Positions 45,608-56,600 of a stretch of DNA of 64,000 bases are shown here, one piece after another (position 1 is the stretch's first letter; each line of letters starts with the position of its first letter). Below the pieces are notes generated by a model. The model was not told the DNA's origin. It was given only the letters and a program-made list of their open reading frames with translations, and ran no database searches. The translations under genes and the position numbers were made by a program. The stretch comes from Panaeolus papilionaceus. Lineage: Eukaryota > Basidiomycota > Agaricomycetes > Agaricales. The stretch is from NCBI GenBank assembly GCA_015501605.1, contig JADNRZ010000042.1, positions 62,001-126,000 on the forward strand, read 5' to 3'.

Positions 45608-47576
45608 CTCGTCGCGATAGCCCATCTGCAGCAAAGGTTTTCCCCTTTGACATGTCTTAGCTCCAATTGAAACATTAAAATAGTATCAATCTATCTGTTT
45701 ATTGTCGCGTTTGGACCAAGTCCCGCATTCTTAAGCATTCCAAAGATGTAGGAAGTGTCAGTCTCGACAATTAACTTTCTGCATCCCTTCAACCAATGTT
45801 CACAAGCATTCAATGCTGTCATGAGTCCAAATAACTCTCGCTTTGGTTGTGAGAACTGTGTTTCGCATTCTTCCAAAGGTATGGACCCAAAACGGGCATA
45901 TCTCTTTCCATTCGGTGCAGTTGGGTCTTCTTGGTAGATATAGTACCCAACAGCTATGTAAGATGTGTCAACTGCTAACACTACTGTGCCCTCGGCCTCG
46001 TAATCTATAGGTCTCAAGCACACAGTATGGTCCAGAGCGGTCTTAATATCATCCATACACTTCTGTTCATCTTCTCCCCACTGCCAAGGTGTGTTCGCTT
46101 TTAATAAGCATTGCAACACTTCGATTTTAGCTCCATAATTTGGCATGTATGGCCGTAGCGCGACCATTGTACCCATAAATGACCTTAAGTCAGTTATGCT
46201 TTCGCACGGTTTCCAATTTTTCAATGTCCAGAGTGCATCAGGCGATGCTTTGCGTCCCTCATAAGTACACAAGTGTCCAACTACAGTAATTTCTTCTGCA
46301 CAGAGGATTGACTTGTGACCTGAGAATGTCCCTCCACAATACTTCATTCTCTGTACTATTCTTGCTACATTCTGAAAATGTTCCCACACAAATCTTCGTA
46401 TTCCTGGATTCTCAGGAAGTGTCTCATACCCCCCATCTGGTAGTTCATATCTAGTTTTAGGTCCTCAAATAGGGACATCATCAATATATGGAATTGTGTA
46501 GTCTGGAATTTCGTCTTGTAGGATGTAAGTCACATCATCATGGAAAATCGGGACTGAGTTTGTCCATCCCATCGGTAGCGTGGTTAATCTCAGCGCTCCG
46601 AATGGTGTCTGGAACACTGTCAAGTCTCGCGATGATTCATCCAGTTTACGTTCATCATATCCCACATACAAGTCTAAAATTCTGCCACATGCTCTCCCTG
46701 CAAAGTTCTCGGCAAGTGTCTCAGTTGCTGGTGGTAAGCCTGAATGTGCAATCGTAACCTTATTTAGAGGTTCGAGACTATGCACTATTCGATGCTTTCC
46801 ATTTTTCTTCAACACTACAAACCAACGACTTCGATAGGATGAGTTAGTTGGTTCATAAACTCCCGCTTTTATCTTTGTCATAATAATGTCACATATTTCT
46901 TGATACAACCCTGGTGGGATGGGTATGTTCTTCATCACCCAGGGCTTATGTTCCACTACTGGCGCTTTCACAGGTGGGAAGAAGTCTTCCCTAAAATGTC
47001 CTTGTTCGCTATCCTCCCAAGCAAACGCTTCATTATTCTTCATCATGAACTCATGTAACAACTTCCTCTCTTCAGGCCACAGGAAGTCCCCCTTGTGTGC
47101 CTTATCCATCTCTTCCTTTCTCTCTTGGGTGTAACGACCAGTTGGTTTAAAATCCCCTGGAGTTTTACTCAATGGTGGCATTTCAGCCAATGGATCGCCT
47201 TTAATGTCTCGAACTATTCTAAATTCCGGAGGTAAGTCATGGAATTGAGGTCGAACCTTGAGCGCTACAGGTTTGTATTTTCCGAATTGACTTCTCATTG
47301 GTTGCCTCCCTACCACATACTTCCCCATTACACTTCGCTTCACTTCCTTTTCTGAAGGTTGGTTCAGTCCTTCATATTTCTGGTTAAGGTAAGCATCACG
47401 TCACTTCTGGGCTGTGTTATCCATGACCTGCATCATCGCTACAAGCTCCAGGTAAGCGTCACGCTTATCTTTCTTATTGAAACAATTCATTCCTGCATCA
47501 GGTAATCGATACCCAAGCAATTGCAGTCCCTCTCCATCCCACTCAACTGCCAAAGCGACCTCTCCCTGCCTCTCTA
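45608..47576 (-). pseudogene. pol: Outer element: reverse transcriptase and RNase H
   Basis: The RT segment 47343-46465 has PTNSSYRSRWFVVLKKNGKH, LDLYVGYDERKLDESSRD, the TPFGALRLTTLPMGWTNS block and the catalytic YIDDVPI. After a TGA at 46465-46467 the same frame continues (GPKTRYELPDGGYETLPENP) into RNase H (TVVLAVDTSYIAVGYYI, PKRELFGLM, IVETDTSYIFG). A TAG at 45691-45693 stands where Trp is expected (INR-stop-IDTILMF), then HVKGKTFAADGLSRRG reaches the nested insertion. A TGA at 47401-47403 interrupts the protease-RT linker. RT residues are intact, but the frame is closed by these stops. Confidence 0.85.
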
Positions 47577-49585
47577 TCAGCTCATTGAGGTCTTCCGAAA
47601 AGAATCATTCTCAATCATTTCAGGTGGGCAAGTACCCCTTTCATAAGTAGGTACTGTACATCTCTCGCCTGAGTTCGGGTCTGTAATGGTAATGATTTGA
47701 GCACTGTTGGTGCTATTTAGAACTTCACTTGCTGTCAATACATCAAATGGTCGCCCAAGTAGGATACGGTAGGCTGGATCTCGCATAATATGTACCTGTA
47801 GGTAGACTTCAATGTTACCTATTTTAAATGGCACATTTCTGGCAAGACCAAGTGTACTCTCCACTTGTTTATTCACGCTCTGCATTTGAATACGAATGTC
47901 TGGATTCCAAGTCACTCCCAATGATTGCGCGATGCAACAATCCATTGAGATTATTTGTGACCCACTGTCCAATAAAGCTTCTTCAGACCGACTTCGATTG
48001 ACAATTGGATAGATAGCTCGAAGCCCGTGGGATTCTCGAGCCACAAACACCTTCCGTTTTGCCTCCTCAGGGTCTAAGTCTTCTAAATATTGGAGTACTG
48101 GGTCGCTTACTACAAGCGATCCCTTTGGTATTCCCTCTGTTTCTTGTGTAAGTATAGTTACTGTTGGCACTGGTAAGTCATCCACCTGCACCAAGTTGCA
48201 CTCCAACATCTCTAACTGTCTCAATTTCTCTTCACCCTCCTTCACATTCTGTCGAGTTTGGGTAATAGCTTTCTTTAATAGTTCACGTGCTGGCGCGCAT
48301 GTACTCAAAAGTTCTCGTGTAGTCAAGGTAAATGGTGACTCCAATAATTTCTCAACTACTTTACTTGCCAGCCCTTCCTCTTCAATCTCTGCTCTATTTC
48401 GGTATGATCTCTCATTCTGTCTTGCCTCGAACTCCTGCCGTGTCTCGATTCGAGGCTGGATTTCAGATAAATCAGCATAAGGTAAATTATTTTTCTCTTT
48501 AGATTTTTCTTGAATTTCAGTAGGTGACTCTTTATTTGAGTTCTCCAGGAGCTGCGCCTTGGTACGTGTACCTGCTCCCTTCCTCGAACTTACTGGAAAC
48601 CCTGCTGATTTTCAGGGTACTGTTTATTTCTGGTGTTCACCAATGTCGAATGTGTACTATTAGCTCCCACATCTGCTCCACCTTCATGTGCATACCTCTC
48701 AATCACCTCATCGCGCTGATCACGAAGTTTATTGGTGTAAATTGACATATGCAGAGGCTTGGGATCTGGGGTAATAGGTACATATTCTCCTGTCTCATCA
48801 ACTTCAAAATAATTTGTCTCCCTATTTTTGTGCCAGTCGTCCACTTTTTCTTTCATTGACTTGTCTTCAGGGAACCGAGGATTTGGACTCCTGTCAGGTA
48901 AGCGTGTCTTTCCAGGTAGGGAAGTTACAATGTAGCGACTTTGTTGGTCTGCAGACTAGCTACAACGTAATGACTGAGTGTGATCCATGGATCGCCATGG
49001 ATTTCCTACATTTTGGGTAACTACACTAAATAGTTATTTCATTAGATAGAATATAAGTGAATTCGGAAATATAAAAATCCCCCCATCCCTACCTGCCCAT
49101 TCCCTTGTAAATTCATCTAATCCAACCTAATCCACTACAATAAACTCACCCCAAACCGCCCCCCCTATTTCCGCGGAAATCTACCAATCCACCCCAATCC
49201 ACTACTACCCACCCACCCCAACCTACCCACTACCCCCCTCCCATTCCCTTGGAAAATTACCAATCCACCCATTCCAGCTCACCTGCTGCTCACTTGGAAA
49301 TCCACCCTACCCAACCCGCCCACCTACTAGTAATAATTAATTCACTTATATTCTATCTAATGAAATAACTATTTAGTGTAGTTACCCAAAATGTAGGAAA
49401 TCCATGGCGATCCATGGATCACACTCAGTCATTACGTTGTAGCTAGTCTGCAGACCAACAAAGTCGCTACATTGTAATTACCTTATATCCCCGGCCTCTG
49501 ATAGTTGATGGCCTACCTTTATGTGCTTTTGGCCACTCATGTATGTACTTATTAGCTGATTTATGTATGGACATATGAAACAACT
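47577..49585 (-). pseudogene. Outer element: gag end and protease, interrupted by the MITE
   Basis: Open frame 48344-47577 contains the aspartic protease motif (EALLDSGSQIISM) preceded by SPFTLTTRELLST. The frame shifts near 47600 in a TTCTTTT run. Upstream, 48890-48590 encodes a charged gag-like segment (KVDDWHKNRETNYFEVDE, ITPDPKPLHMSIYTNK) and can be followed in frame across the MITE at 48925-49477 to about 49585 (HEWPKAHKGRPSTIRGRG). No zinc knuckle or start is visible. The crossing of the MITE in frame supports insertion into this element but may be fortuitous. Confidence 0.65.
48925..49477. mobile_element. 553-bp MITE with perfect-length 139-bp inverted repeats
   Basis: Left arm 48925-49063 and right arm 49339-49477 are reverse complements, from TTACAATGTAGCGACTTTG at the outside to AGTGAATT inside. 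The 275-bp centre is C-rich (CCCACCCCAACC-like) and contains one CCGCGG at 49171. It has no coding capacity. A TTA or TA repeat at the ends could be the target duplication. The arm is shared, with substitutions, by the terminus at 50411, so the MITE is probably mobilised by that larger element. Confidence 0.9.
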
Positions 49586-50410
49586 TTGCATATCATTATA
49601 TGAGAGATAACAGAATAATGCACATTTATATGTCATGCGCAAAGTCTATTACTTTGTATAGCAACTGAAGACTGGCATCAGGTGGTAACCCAACCCCAGT
49701 CCATGTATACGGGGTTCATATGTATTGACACACTTCAATACATGTACCTCGAGCCATGTATCTACTGGTGAACCATATAACTATCAGTATGTTTGTATAC
49801 TGATTGGTATTCAGCTTACAAGAGATGCAAAACGGGACCGACACTGCGCGCAGCACATTCCGAGGCCTTTCAAAAAAAAGAAAAAAATGAGAAAAAAATG
49901 AGAAAAGAAAGAAACTTGAGCACGTGAGAGATGAAACGAAGTCACGTGGGACATGCAACGTCGAGTCTTGGCAACACCTCCCTCGCAGGGTAAAAGAACC
50001 CGAAGCCTAAAGGCCTCGGAACTCTCACTAATTTTCTGATGTCACGGCCATCCGTTGCGTCACTTTTATCCAGCCATATGCGTGAGCTTTCAAGATCGTA
50101 CCAGGCTACATCACTAGATATCAGCAGCCCGGGTCCTGCATCGACGCTGCGGATGTCGAAACCCAGTGCAGCCGGGATGGGACCAACTCTAGTCTTTTCT
50201 GTCATTCCAAAGTTTCGATGCAATCTCTAACGACAATACCATTATTCAATGGAACGAACTCTGTGGTTCCTGAGGACACACCACCTCCCTATGTTCCGTC
50301 TGGCTCCAGGGGGGGGTCAATAAATGCCGAAATAAGAGGTAAGGATTATCATTGATTCTGTGCAAATACCGGAAATACAGTACGTCCTGCTGAGATATAA
50401 GGTAATTGCA
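49586..50410. other. Gap between outer gypsy remnant and KDZ element, with a possible disrupted exon
   Basis: The first half is AT-rich and empty. At 50218 an ATG opens about 40 codons (FNGTNSVVPEDTPPPYVPSG) ending at a consensus donor AGAG|GTAAGG near 50339, so this could be the first exon of a host gene cut by the insertion at 50411. An overlapping minus frame (50205-49942) exists and at most one of the two is real. Confidence 0.3.
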
Positions 50411-50530
50411 GTGTAGCGACTTTGTTGATCCGTGGACTAGCTACAACGTAATGACTGAGTGTGATCCATGGATCACCATGGATTTCCTACATTCTGGGTA
50501 AGTAAGGTTATATAATTAGTTCATTAGATA
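50411..50530 (+). repeat. Left terminal repeat of the KDZ element, shared with the MITE
   Basis: From CAGTGTAGCGACTTTGTTG through GACTAGCTACAACGTAATG, GAGTGTGATCCATGGATC and TTTCCTACATTCTGGGTAA it follows the MITE arm with scattered substitutions. The adjoining outside bases GATATAAGGTAATT also match the sequence just outside the MITE right arm, so the real terminus could lie a few bases further out. Confidence 0.75.
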
Positions 50531-50559
50531 TAGTATCAATGTAATAAATAAATACCAGA

Positions 50560-51000
50560 TGAGCGGAACGGGTGGGGGTAGGTAGAGAGATAGCGGATGG
50601 GGCGCGGGGGAGGGGAGAGGGGGGTGGGTGGGTGGGTGGGTGAATGGTGGATGGAGCGCGGGAGGGGGTAGGTGGGGCATCAGGTTGGGATGAGCGGAAA
50701 TGGGGGTTAGTGGATTAGTGAATTGGGCGCGGCGGAAGGGTGGGGCAAGTGTGGGTATGTATGACTGGTAGATGGATGGTTGGACGCGGAGGAGTGGGAG
50801 GTAGGGGATTAGGTTGGGAAAAGTGGAATGGGGAGGGGGAGGGGGAGAGTATGGATTGGACGCGGCGGAGGACTAGGGTGGAACAATTGATCGTTGGGAG
50901 GTGATTGGGAAGTAGGGCACGGAAGGGTTGGGGGGGAGGAGAAATAGGTTTGCGTAGATGGGTCGACAGGTCGCTCTGTAATATCTGCGGAAATGTTAGA
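50560..51000 (+). repeat. G-rich subterminal region with G-quadruplex-like run
   Basis: Purine-rich sequence contains GGGTGGGTGGGTGGGTG near 50624-50641, which fits a strong intramolecular G-quadruplex. GCGCGG/ACGCGG(CGG) motifs recur near 50600, 50660, 50728, 50787 and 50859, about 60-72 bp apart. The C-rich centre of the MITE looks like a diverged copy of this region in reverse orientation. Confidence 0.6.
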
Positions 51001-51101
51001 TTTAGAGAAAAAGTAGATGTTGGTAAATAGACGATTTGTGAGCTGCAAAATGGGTAATGTGATACGTTGAAAGAAACTAGCAGGATCAGTGGGAGCTCAA
51101 C

Positions 51102-51556
51102 CCGCGGCGGCAGAATGTATTAAATGAAATGGTAGAAGAAGCCGCGATGTTGACTCCGTGGCGGAGATGTGTACGCGATCTAAGAATCCGCATCGGTGGA
51201 TTTGAGGCCTGACGCGGACTCCATTCCGCGGGATATGCCTGAACAAGTGGGTCCAAAAAAAAAAGAGAAACCTTCCGCGGATACGCTTGGCAAGACAATG
51301 TCATAAATGAATATCGGAATAGGCCGCGTCGGTGGAAGCTAATCAACTGAAACGAGTGCCCCTGCTGTTACTGCGGCATCAGTCATTTTGCAATATATGG
51401 CCACACTGCAACGTTGTTTCCGCGGCAGGTCATTGTATTTGCAATCACAGAGGCACAACCAGTCCGCGGGATCGTAGGAAACAATAAGCACCCCCGATAG
51501 ATGGGATATTCCGCGGACGTCGTCCCTCTCCACAGAAATATAATGATCATCCGCGG
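51102..51556. repeat. Phased CCGCGG array
   Basis: Exact CCGCGG at 51102, 51226, 51275, 51420, 51464, 51511 and 51551, with degenerate copies near 51142, 51189, 51323 and 51372. Together they give steps of mostly 40-49 bp across about 450 bp of non-coding DNA just before gene I. The palindrome and regular spacing suggest binding sites for a dimeric protein, for example the transposase. Confidence 0.75.
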
Positions 51557-51669
51557 CGCAACGGATCAATTCCGACAGCATCATCGGTTTCTAAGTTTGG
51601 CAAGAATCAGGTGACCTTATCATATCGGTCTCCATCTTTCAATCAGTTAGTTGTCTCACATCCACCATC

Positions 51670-52556
51670 ATGTCTCATTCTGAAGAATACGTTACTGACA
51701 GCCTGTTCCTTGCTCAGAAGCCATTCCGTTTCTTTCAAAGAATGCATCGTTATCATGACATTCCTCCGCCCCACCAGACCTATTGGGAAGAGGATATTTT
51801 GATGTACGGCAGCTATCGACTGGCTGCACAGATCAAGACAGCCGTCAACTTGGCCATACGCCTTCCATTTACCGCATCTGACAAGGCAAGTCTCATGTTG
51901 CTGGAAACAGGCTTGAAAGGGGAAGTGGTGTGTGGTTCCAAGTTGCCCATTGCATTGCGGTCCGATGAACATTAATCGGTTCGATGTAGGAGTTCTTGTT
52001 AAGCATGATTGGAGCTGCTTTTTGCAACGGTCACACACCTATCATGTGCAGCCCATTGAAGATCCTTGTGCTTGAATATTTCTCCCCAGAAAAATGGGGA
52101 ACTCATAATCTCCATGAAGATGCACAACATTGGATGAACATGATCGAAAATCTCGCACCCTGGTTGCCCGCGGATGTTCTTTTCGCGAACGACTGGTGGA
52201 ACCACTTGGATGGCGGGATGCCTCCAACCGGCATTCTTGACTTGACGAATGTCGGTGAGTGTCTGCAGGCCTTCCGGGAGTTCATTCCCGCGGCGTATGC
52301 ACATGCACGCTTCTATGACCAGGCGTGGAGCGACATGCCGCAACCGGTCATCCCGAAGCGCCAGCAAGAACCTTCGGAAAAGGAAAAGGTTCCCCTCTTT
52401 CTTTATGAGATGCTTGCACTCCACTGGGAAGATGATTACGATGTTCAGAGGGGGTCTGCGACGGAGGAAGACATTGAATACTACATAGATAACTGGGGAC
52501 TGCGAGTGGAAGAAAAGTATGGCGCCGCGGCGGATGGTACGGTCTCTGCAACTTGA
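51670..52556 (+). pseudogene. Gene I: unknown protein, frame changes
   Basis: Three frames in succession look coding: 51670-51945 (SEEYVTDSLFLAQKPFRFF, AAQIKTAVNLAIRLPF), about 51965-52045 (NINRFDVGVLVKHDWSCF) and 52050-52556 (YFSPEKWGTHNLHEDAQHW, ADVLFANDWWNHLDGGMPP, FLYEMLALHWEDDYDVQ). I found no convincing introns between them, so single-base indels are likely. No family is recognised. The terminal TGA at 52554 is in frame with gene J, 37 bp later, so I and J may have been one gene. It lies directly downstream of the CCGCGG array. Confidence 0.5.
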
Positions 52557-52592
52557 TCTCCGCGGAGGACACTCATTGATCAAATCACAGAA

Positions 52593-53583
52593 ATGATGGA
52601 ATCGGTCTCCGCGGCGGATCTCGACGTGGATCATAATAATCTCTTGGCTTTACTCAACAATGCCCCGCGGGCATTACCATCCCCCGACGATGAAGACGCC
52701 CTTCTACAGGTCCTCAAGGCGGCCCCTCCACATTTGCCACCGACTCAGGATGATCAAGGTCTTCTGGAATTTTTGAAAACAGCACCGCCTGAGTTACCTC
52801 AAGTGGAGGTAGACGATATCATGCATGTGCTCGAGAACGCCCCTATGGAGCTTGTAGGTGAGGACACCACCGATGAGTTTGCCACTACCGCGGAACTTCA
52901 CGACCTCATGGATATCTTGGGCAAAGCTCCACCGGAGGTCCTACCTTCCAGTGAGTATCAGTCTCCCGACCCCAATGTCGGCTTTACTGCAGAACAGGAT
53001 TTGTTGCATCTATTGGCTACCGCGCCAAGTCAACTGTCAGAGCCGCCCCACGATACAGGTCTTTCTCCGCTAGGTGGAACTGAATCCGGTGATCTTGATA
53101 TTTTTTCCATCCTATGCAAGGCGCCTCCTCAACTCCCTTTCAGCCCTGATGCATTGTCATGTAGGAATATTATATTATTCATACAAGGATCTGTGTCCTA
53201 ATTAATTCATTTCAGCTGCTCAACCCAGCAATATCGATAACGGCTTGTGGACCATGCGCGGAGAGACCCGCGGCGGAGATGTAATGCACAGCAATGGGGG
53301 CTCCTCTGGATATGTCAGCGATAGGGCTTCAAGCGACGATTCGGAGAATGATGTTAATGATGATTCCGATCCCGCGGACTTGGAGGTAGCCACATCAGAT
53401 GAAGCAGACGAAGACAATGAAGAATCGGAGGACAATAACGAGGAAGATGAAGATAACGAGGATGAGGACGACAACGACGATGAGGAAGAGGTAGTAAGTG
53501 GGTTGTTGAGGAGGGGGAGTTCTTCCTCCGTGGGAGGCACGCAGTATGGGTCTGATGATCAGCTCTACGTCTCCTCTAACTAG
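52593..53583 (+). CDS. Gene J: LLxxLxxAPPxLP-repeat protein with acidic tail
   Basis: Exons 52593-53160 and 53216-53583 join in phase through a 55-nt intron to 311 residues. The first 190 residues carry seven copies of a short unit, cores LLALLNNAPRALP, LLQVLKAAPPHLP, LLEFLKTAPPELP, IMHVLENAPMELV, LMDILGKAPPEVLP, LLHLLATAPSQLS and IFSILCKAPPQLP, spaced 18-32 residues apart by acidic linkers. The second exon is Ser-rich then a run of about 60 mostly Glu/Asp/Asn residues (EADEDNEESEDNNEEDED), ending RRGSSSSVGG. No family is recognised. Each core could form an amphipathic helix closed by Ala-Pro, as in multivalent docking motifs. Its stop is 70 bp from the convergent KDZ transposase, and CCGCGG sites lie within its exons. 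Confidence 0.75.
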
Positions 53584-53653
53584 CCAATCCAGTCGTATAT
53601 ATTTATGTATCTGTCGAAATATACAATGCTTTTTATAAATGTGAATAAATTTC

Positions 53654-56600
53654 TTATTTTGTTCTGTTAAAGAATGGCGATCGATACTGCATACTTGATT
53701 CTGTAAATAAGATGTCCGCTTCAACAGCAAGGCGCAAATAAGAATCACGTTTCCGACGTGCGTATGCCGCGGCGGGGGAACTTCCCCATGTGATGTTGCG
53801 AAATCCCTCCACAATTTCATGTGATAGAGAAAATATCTGACCGTCCATTCCATTTCATGGTATAGTAGCTTAACTTCTTCTTTCCACCGTTGCGATAGGG
53901 CCCTCGCTCGAAGCCAATGAACACGTAAAACTTTGAAAAATTAATAAACATGCCGCAGCGGCGGATTATAAACACTTACATTCTTTCACTGCCTCTGGGT
54001 CGTCGGAGGTGTCACCCGTAGGTGGCGCCATTCCGGTCCGCTGAATCACCTTTGAACGCCAAATCCAGGACAGAGAAAGCACAATTTTAGTCGAACCCCT
54101 TTCATTGGGAAGAAGCAATGCCGAACTTGAATTGAGATCACTGCGTTGAAGGGGTCTTAGAGCCTTCAGTACAGAAGATTGTGGGTTGAGGTCCTCTATG
54201 ACTTTGCAGGAGTGATTGTAGACCTTGCAATGGTAGTCCAGAAGGTGTGCAACGTCATTGACTCTGCGGCGTGACCTTGTTTGTATTGCACGCTTGTTTG
54301 CATTTTGTAGGAAATTTGTGAAGTGAAGGGACTTTTCCACAATGAGCTTGCGGATTTGCTCGAGATGTCGGTTTGCTTGATCCTCTCGTAATTGGGCTTC
54401 GTCCGCCGCGTAGCCGGGTTGCACGTTGCCCTTGGATGGTAGCAGTAGAATGTGATTTTCTGGTAGAGTTATATCTTGCAGGCCCTCATTGGGCACAATA
54501 TCAACTCGTAATGGTTGTATACCAGCCGCCACCTCCAAAGGTTTAAGTGCCAAAATCGATTCCAGCACTGCTTGACGGCCTGATTCTATGATATTCATAT
54601 CCTCTTCCGAAGCGGATTTCCCAGCGTGCTTAACACGGAGGTGGAGTTCCATTCTACAATGACACCTATGAATCAAAATGAACAAATAAATATATCTTCA
54701 ACTCACTGTCTCTCTTCAGTGCGGAATGCCAAATCCAGATAGAGGTGTATGGGGCTATTCGGCGATGAAGGTGGTTCCCGCGGGACTGGATTGGAGTTCA
54801 CGATTGCTGGGTCCGCGCCGTAAATGTCCATGACCTTAGGATTTTCATGTCGAGTCCCTTCTGCATGGTTGATATCCTCTAGCCATTTCTGTGAATATCC
54901 TAGATCTTTCGCCCGACTGTTGATTTCGTCAAAGATTTCACTGTGTTCGGACATGCTCTTGATAGCCTCACGAAAGCTATCAGCCAAAGATAGAGGCATG
55001 TTCAAAATCTTTTTGTGGTTGGAGTCGTTGGTGTGGTCATCCAACATTTCCATGCGGAACGCGGGTCCTGACGTCCGTACAGCAATGGAAATTTCATTGA
55101 GCGCTGCCCAGAGGGATTCAAGTATTTCCCCTGCCACTGTGCCAAGACCAGGAATAAATGTTGGAGAGAAGCGAAAGAAACATTCATCCTTATGATCATG
55201 AACATGGAAAAGGCCAATTGCACGATCAATGACAAGTTCCCGCAGATTCGGAACTCCCGCGGAAAGCAATTCGTCAATACGTGCACGGAGGTGGATCGAG
55301 TATTGGCAGGCGATGTCATATATGATGGTCACCTTCTGCCTGACGTCGACATGAGTATGTTGGAAGGCTTTGACAAATGCATAGTCAACATTTTTTTGCT
55401 GTTCACCCTTCTGCAAATCGACTAATGCGTTCGGACAGTAGCAACCATGTCGTGCACAGGCTACACCCACAACCCCAGTCACATCACATCCTTTCCGCGT
55501 TGCGAGGGCTTTGTCGATTGCGCGGAAACTGTTATCGCACAGTGCTCTCTGCATGATAGGATCGGGTTAGCCTGCGGAAAAGAATATTATTTTCACTCAC
55601 CATCGGAGCATGATTTGCCTGCTTCAAATAAGATTGATATTCTGAACTGTTCGGCATCATTCCATGTCCGTTGTAGAGTGGTGCATCCTTTCCCTTGTAT
55701 TCCACATGATCTGCCTTGAAATTACCATCTGCGACAAAAGTTCGTCCGTAAACCGCCACGTCGGGCTCTTCATGCCAGTTGTCGGGAATGTTGATACCAG
55801 GCTGAGGGCAGGCCGAGCAGAAAACCGTAAACTGGCCACTAGTGGGCTTTGCTGCTTTCCCATCCAGTTGCAAGCCCGCCCATTTTAGCTTTTTCATCCA
55901 TCGCCATATGCGGCACATCCGGCGGAATTCATGGTAGAGACTTTTTACAAGCGCAGGAGCCAGCGGGTGGGTAAGGCGACGGAGCAGCTGATGAAACTGG
56001 TAATACGAACATTTCAGTTCGAGATTGCACAAACGGCTGTAATCGAGCATCTGTGTCGTGAAAAACGTTTTTGGCTGCTTAAAGGAAGCTGGAAGGATGG
56101 AAAATGCAACCAAGTCTGCCAGGTGCTCAGCCTCTCCCTGGCAATCACAGGATACGATATGAAGGTAATGGATGCCATTGGTGTGTACAACTTGTTTGAG
56201 GTCTGGTTTCTGTTCGTGTTGCTGAATGTCAGGTTCCAAGAGATCCTTTCCCGCGGGGGCGGACGACTCCGCGGTTCGTCCCCGATCCTTGTATGCACGA
56301 TACGCAGTTTCCATCTCCTTTTCAAAATCTTCATCACTGAGGGCATTGGAGGATTCATTGTCTTCTACGATCATGGCTTCATCTGAGTCAGGCACCTTGA
56401 TTGGCGCATTTGGGAACCTCCCTCGCATCAAAAGAGTACCTTCCTCCATGTCCTTGTCTTTCTCCAGTTGTTCCATTCTGAGGATGTTCTGCTGTCTCTT
56501 GTTGCAATTGTCTCTGAGGGACTTGGAATGATGTGGCACAGCAAAGTAAACCCCAACTTCCCAAAGCGCGGCGGAACGAAAATGATCTCCAAGCCAGCAC

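Larger units (their letters stand above)
37528..49585 (-). mobile_element. Outer Ty3/gypsy retrotransposon, decayed and split by a nested element
   Basis: On the minus strand, protease, reverse transcriptase, RNase H and integrase coding runs from about 49.6 kb down to 37557, interrupted by the plus-strand chromovirus at 39395-45602. The polyprotein is broken by several stops and frame shifts. A polypurine tract (GGTTGGGGGAGAGGG) follows the integrase end. No 5' LTR is found. The inner insertion is flanked by CAGGC on both sides, and reading resumes across it in the same frame (DGLSRRG followed by LSDEDPIERV). Confidence 0.85.
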
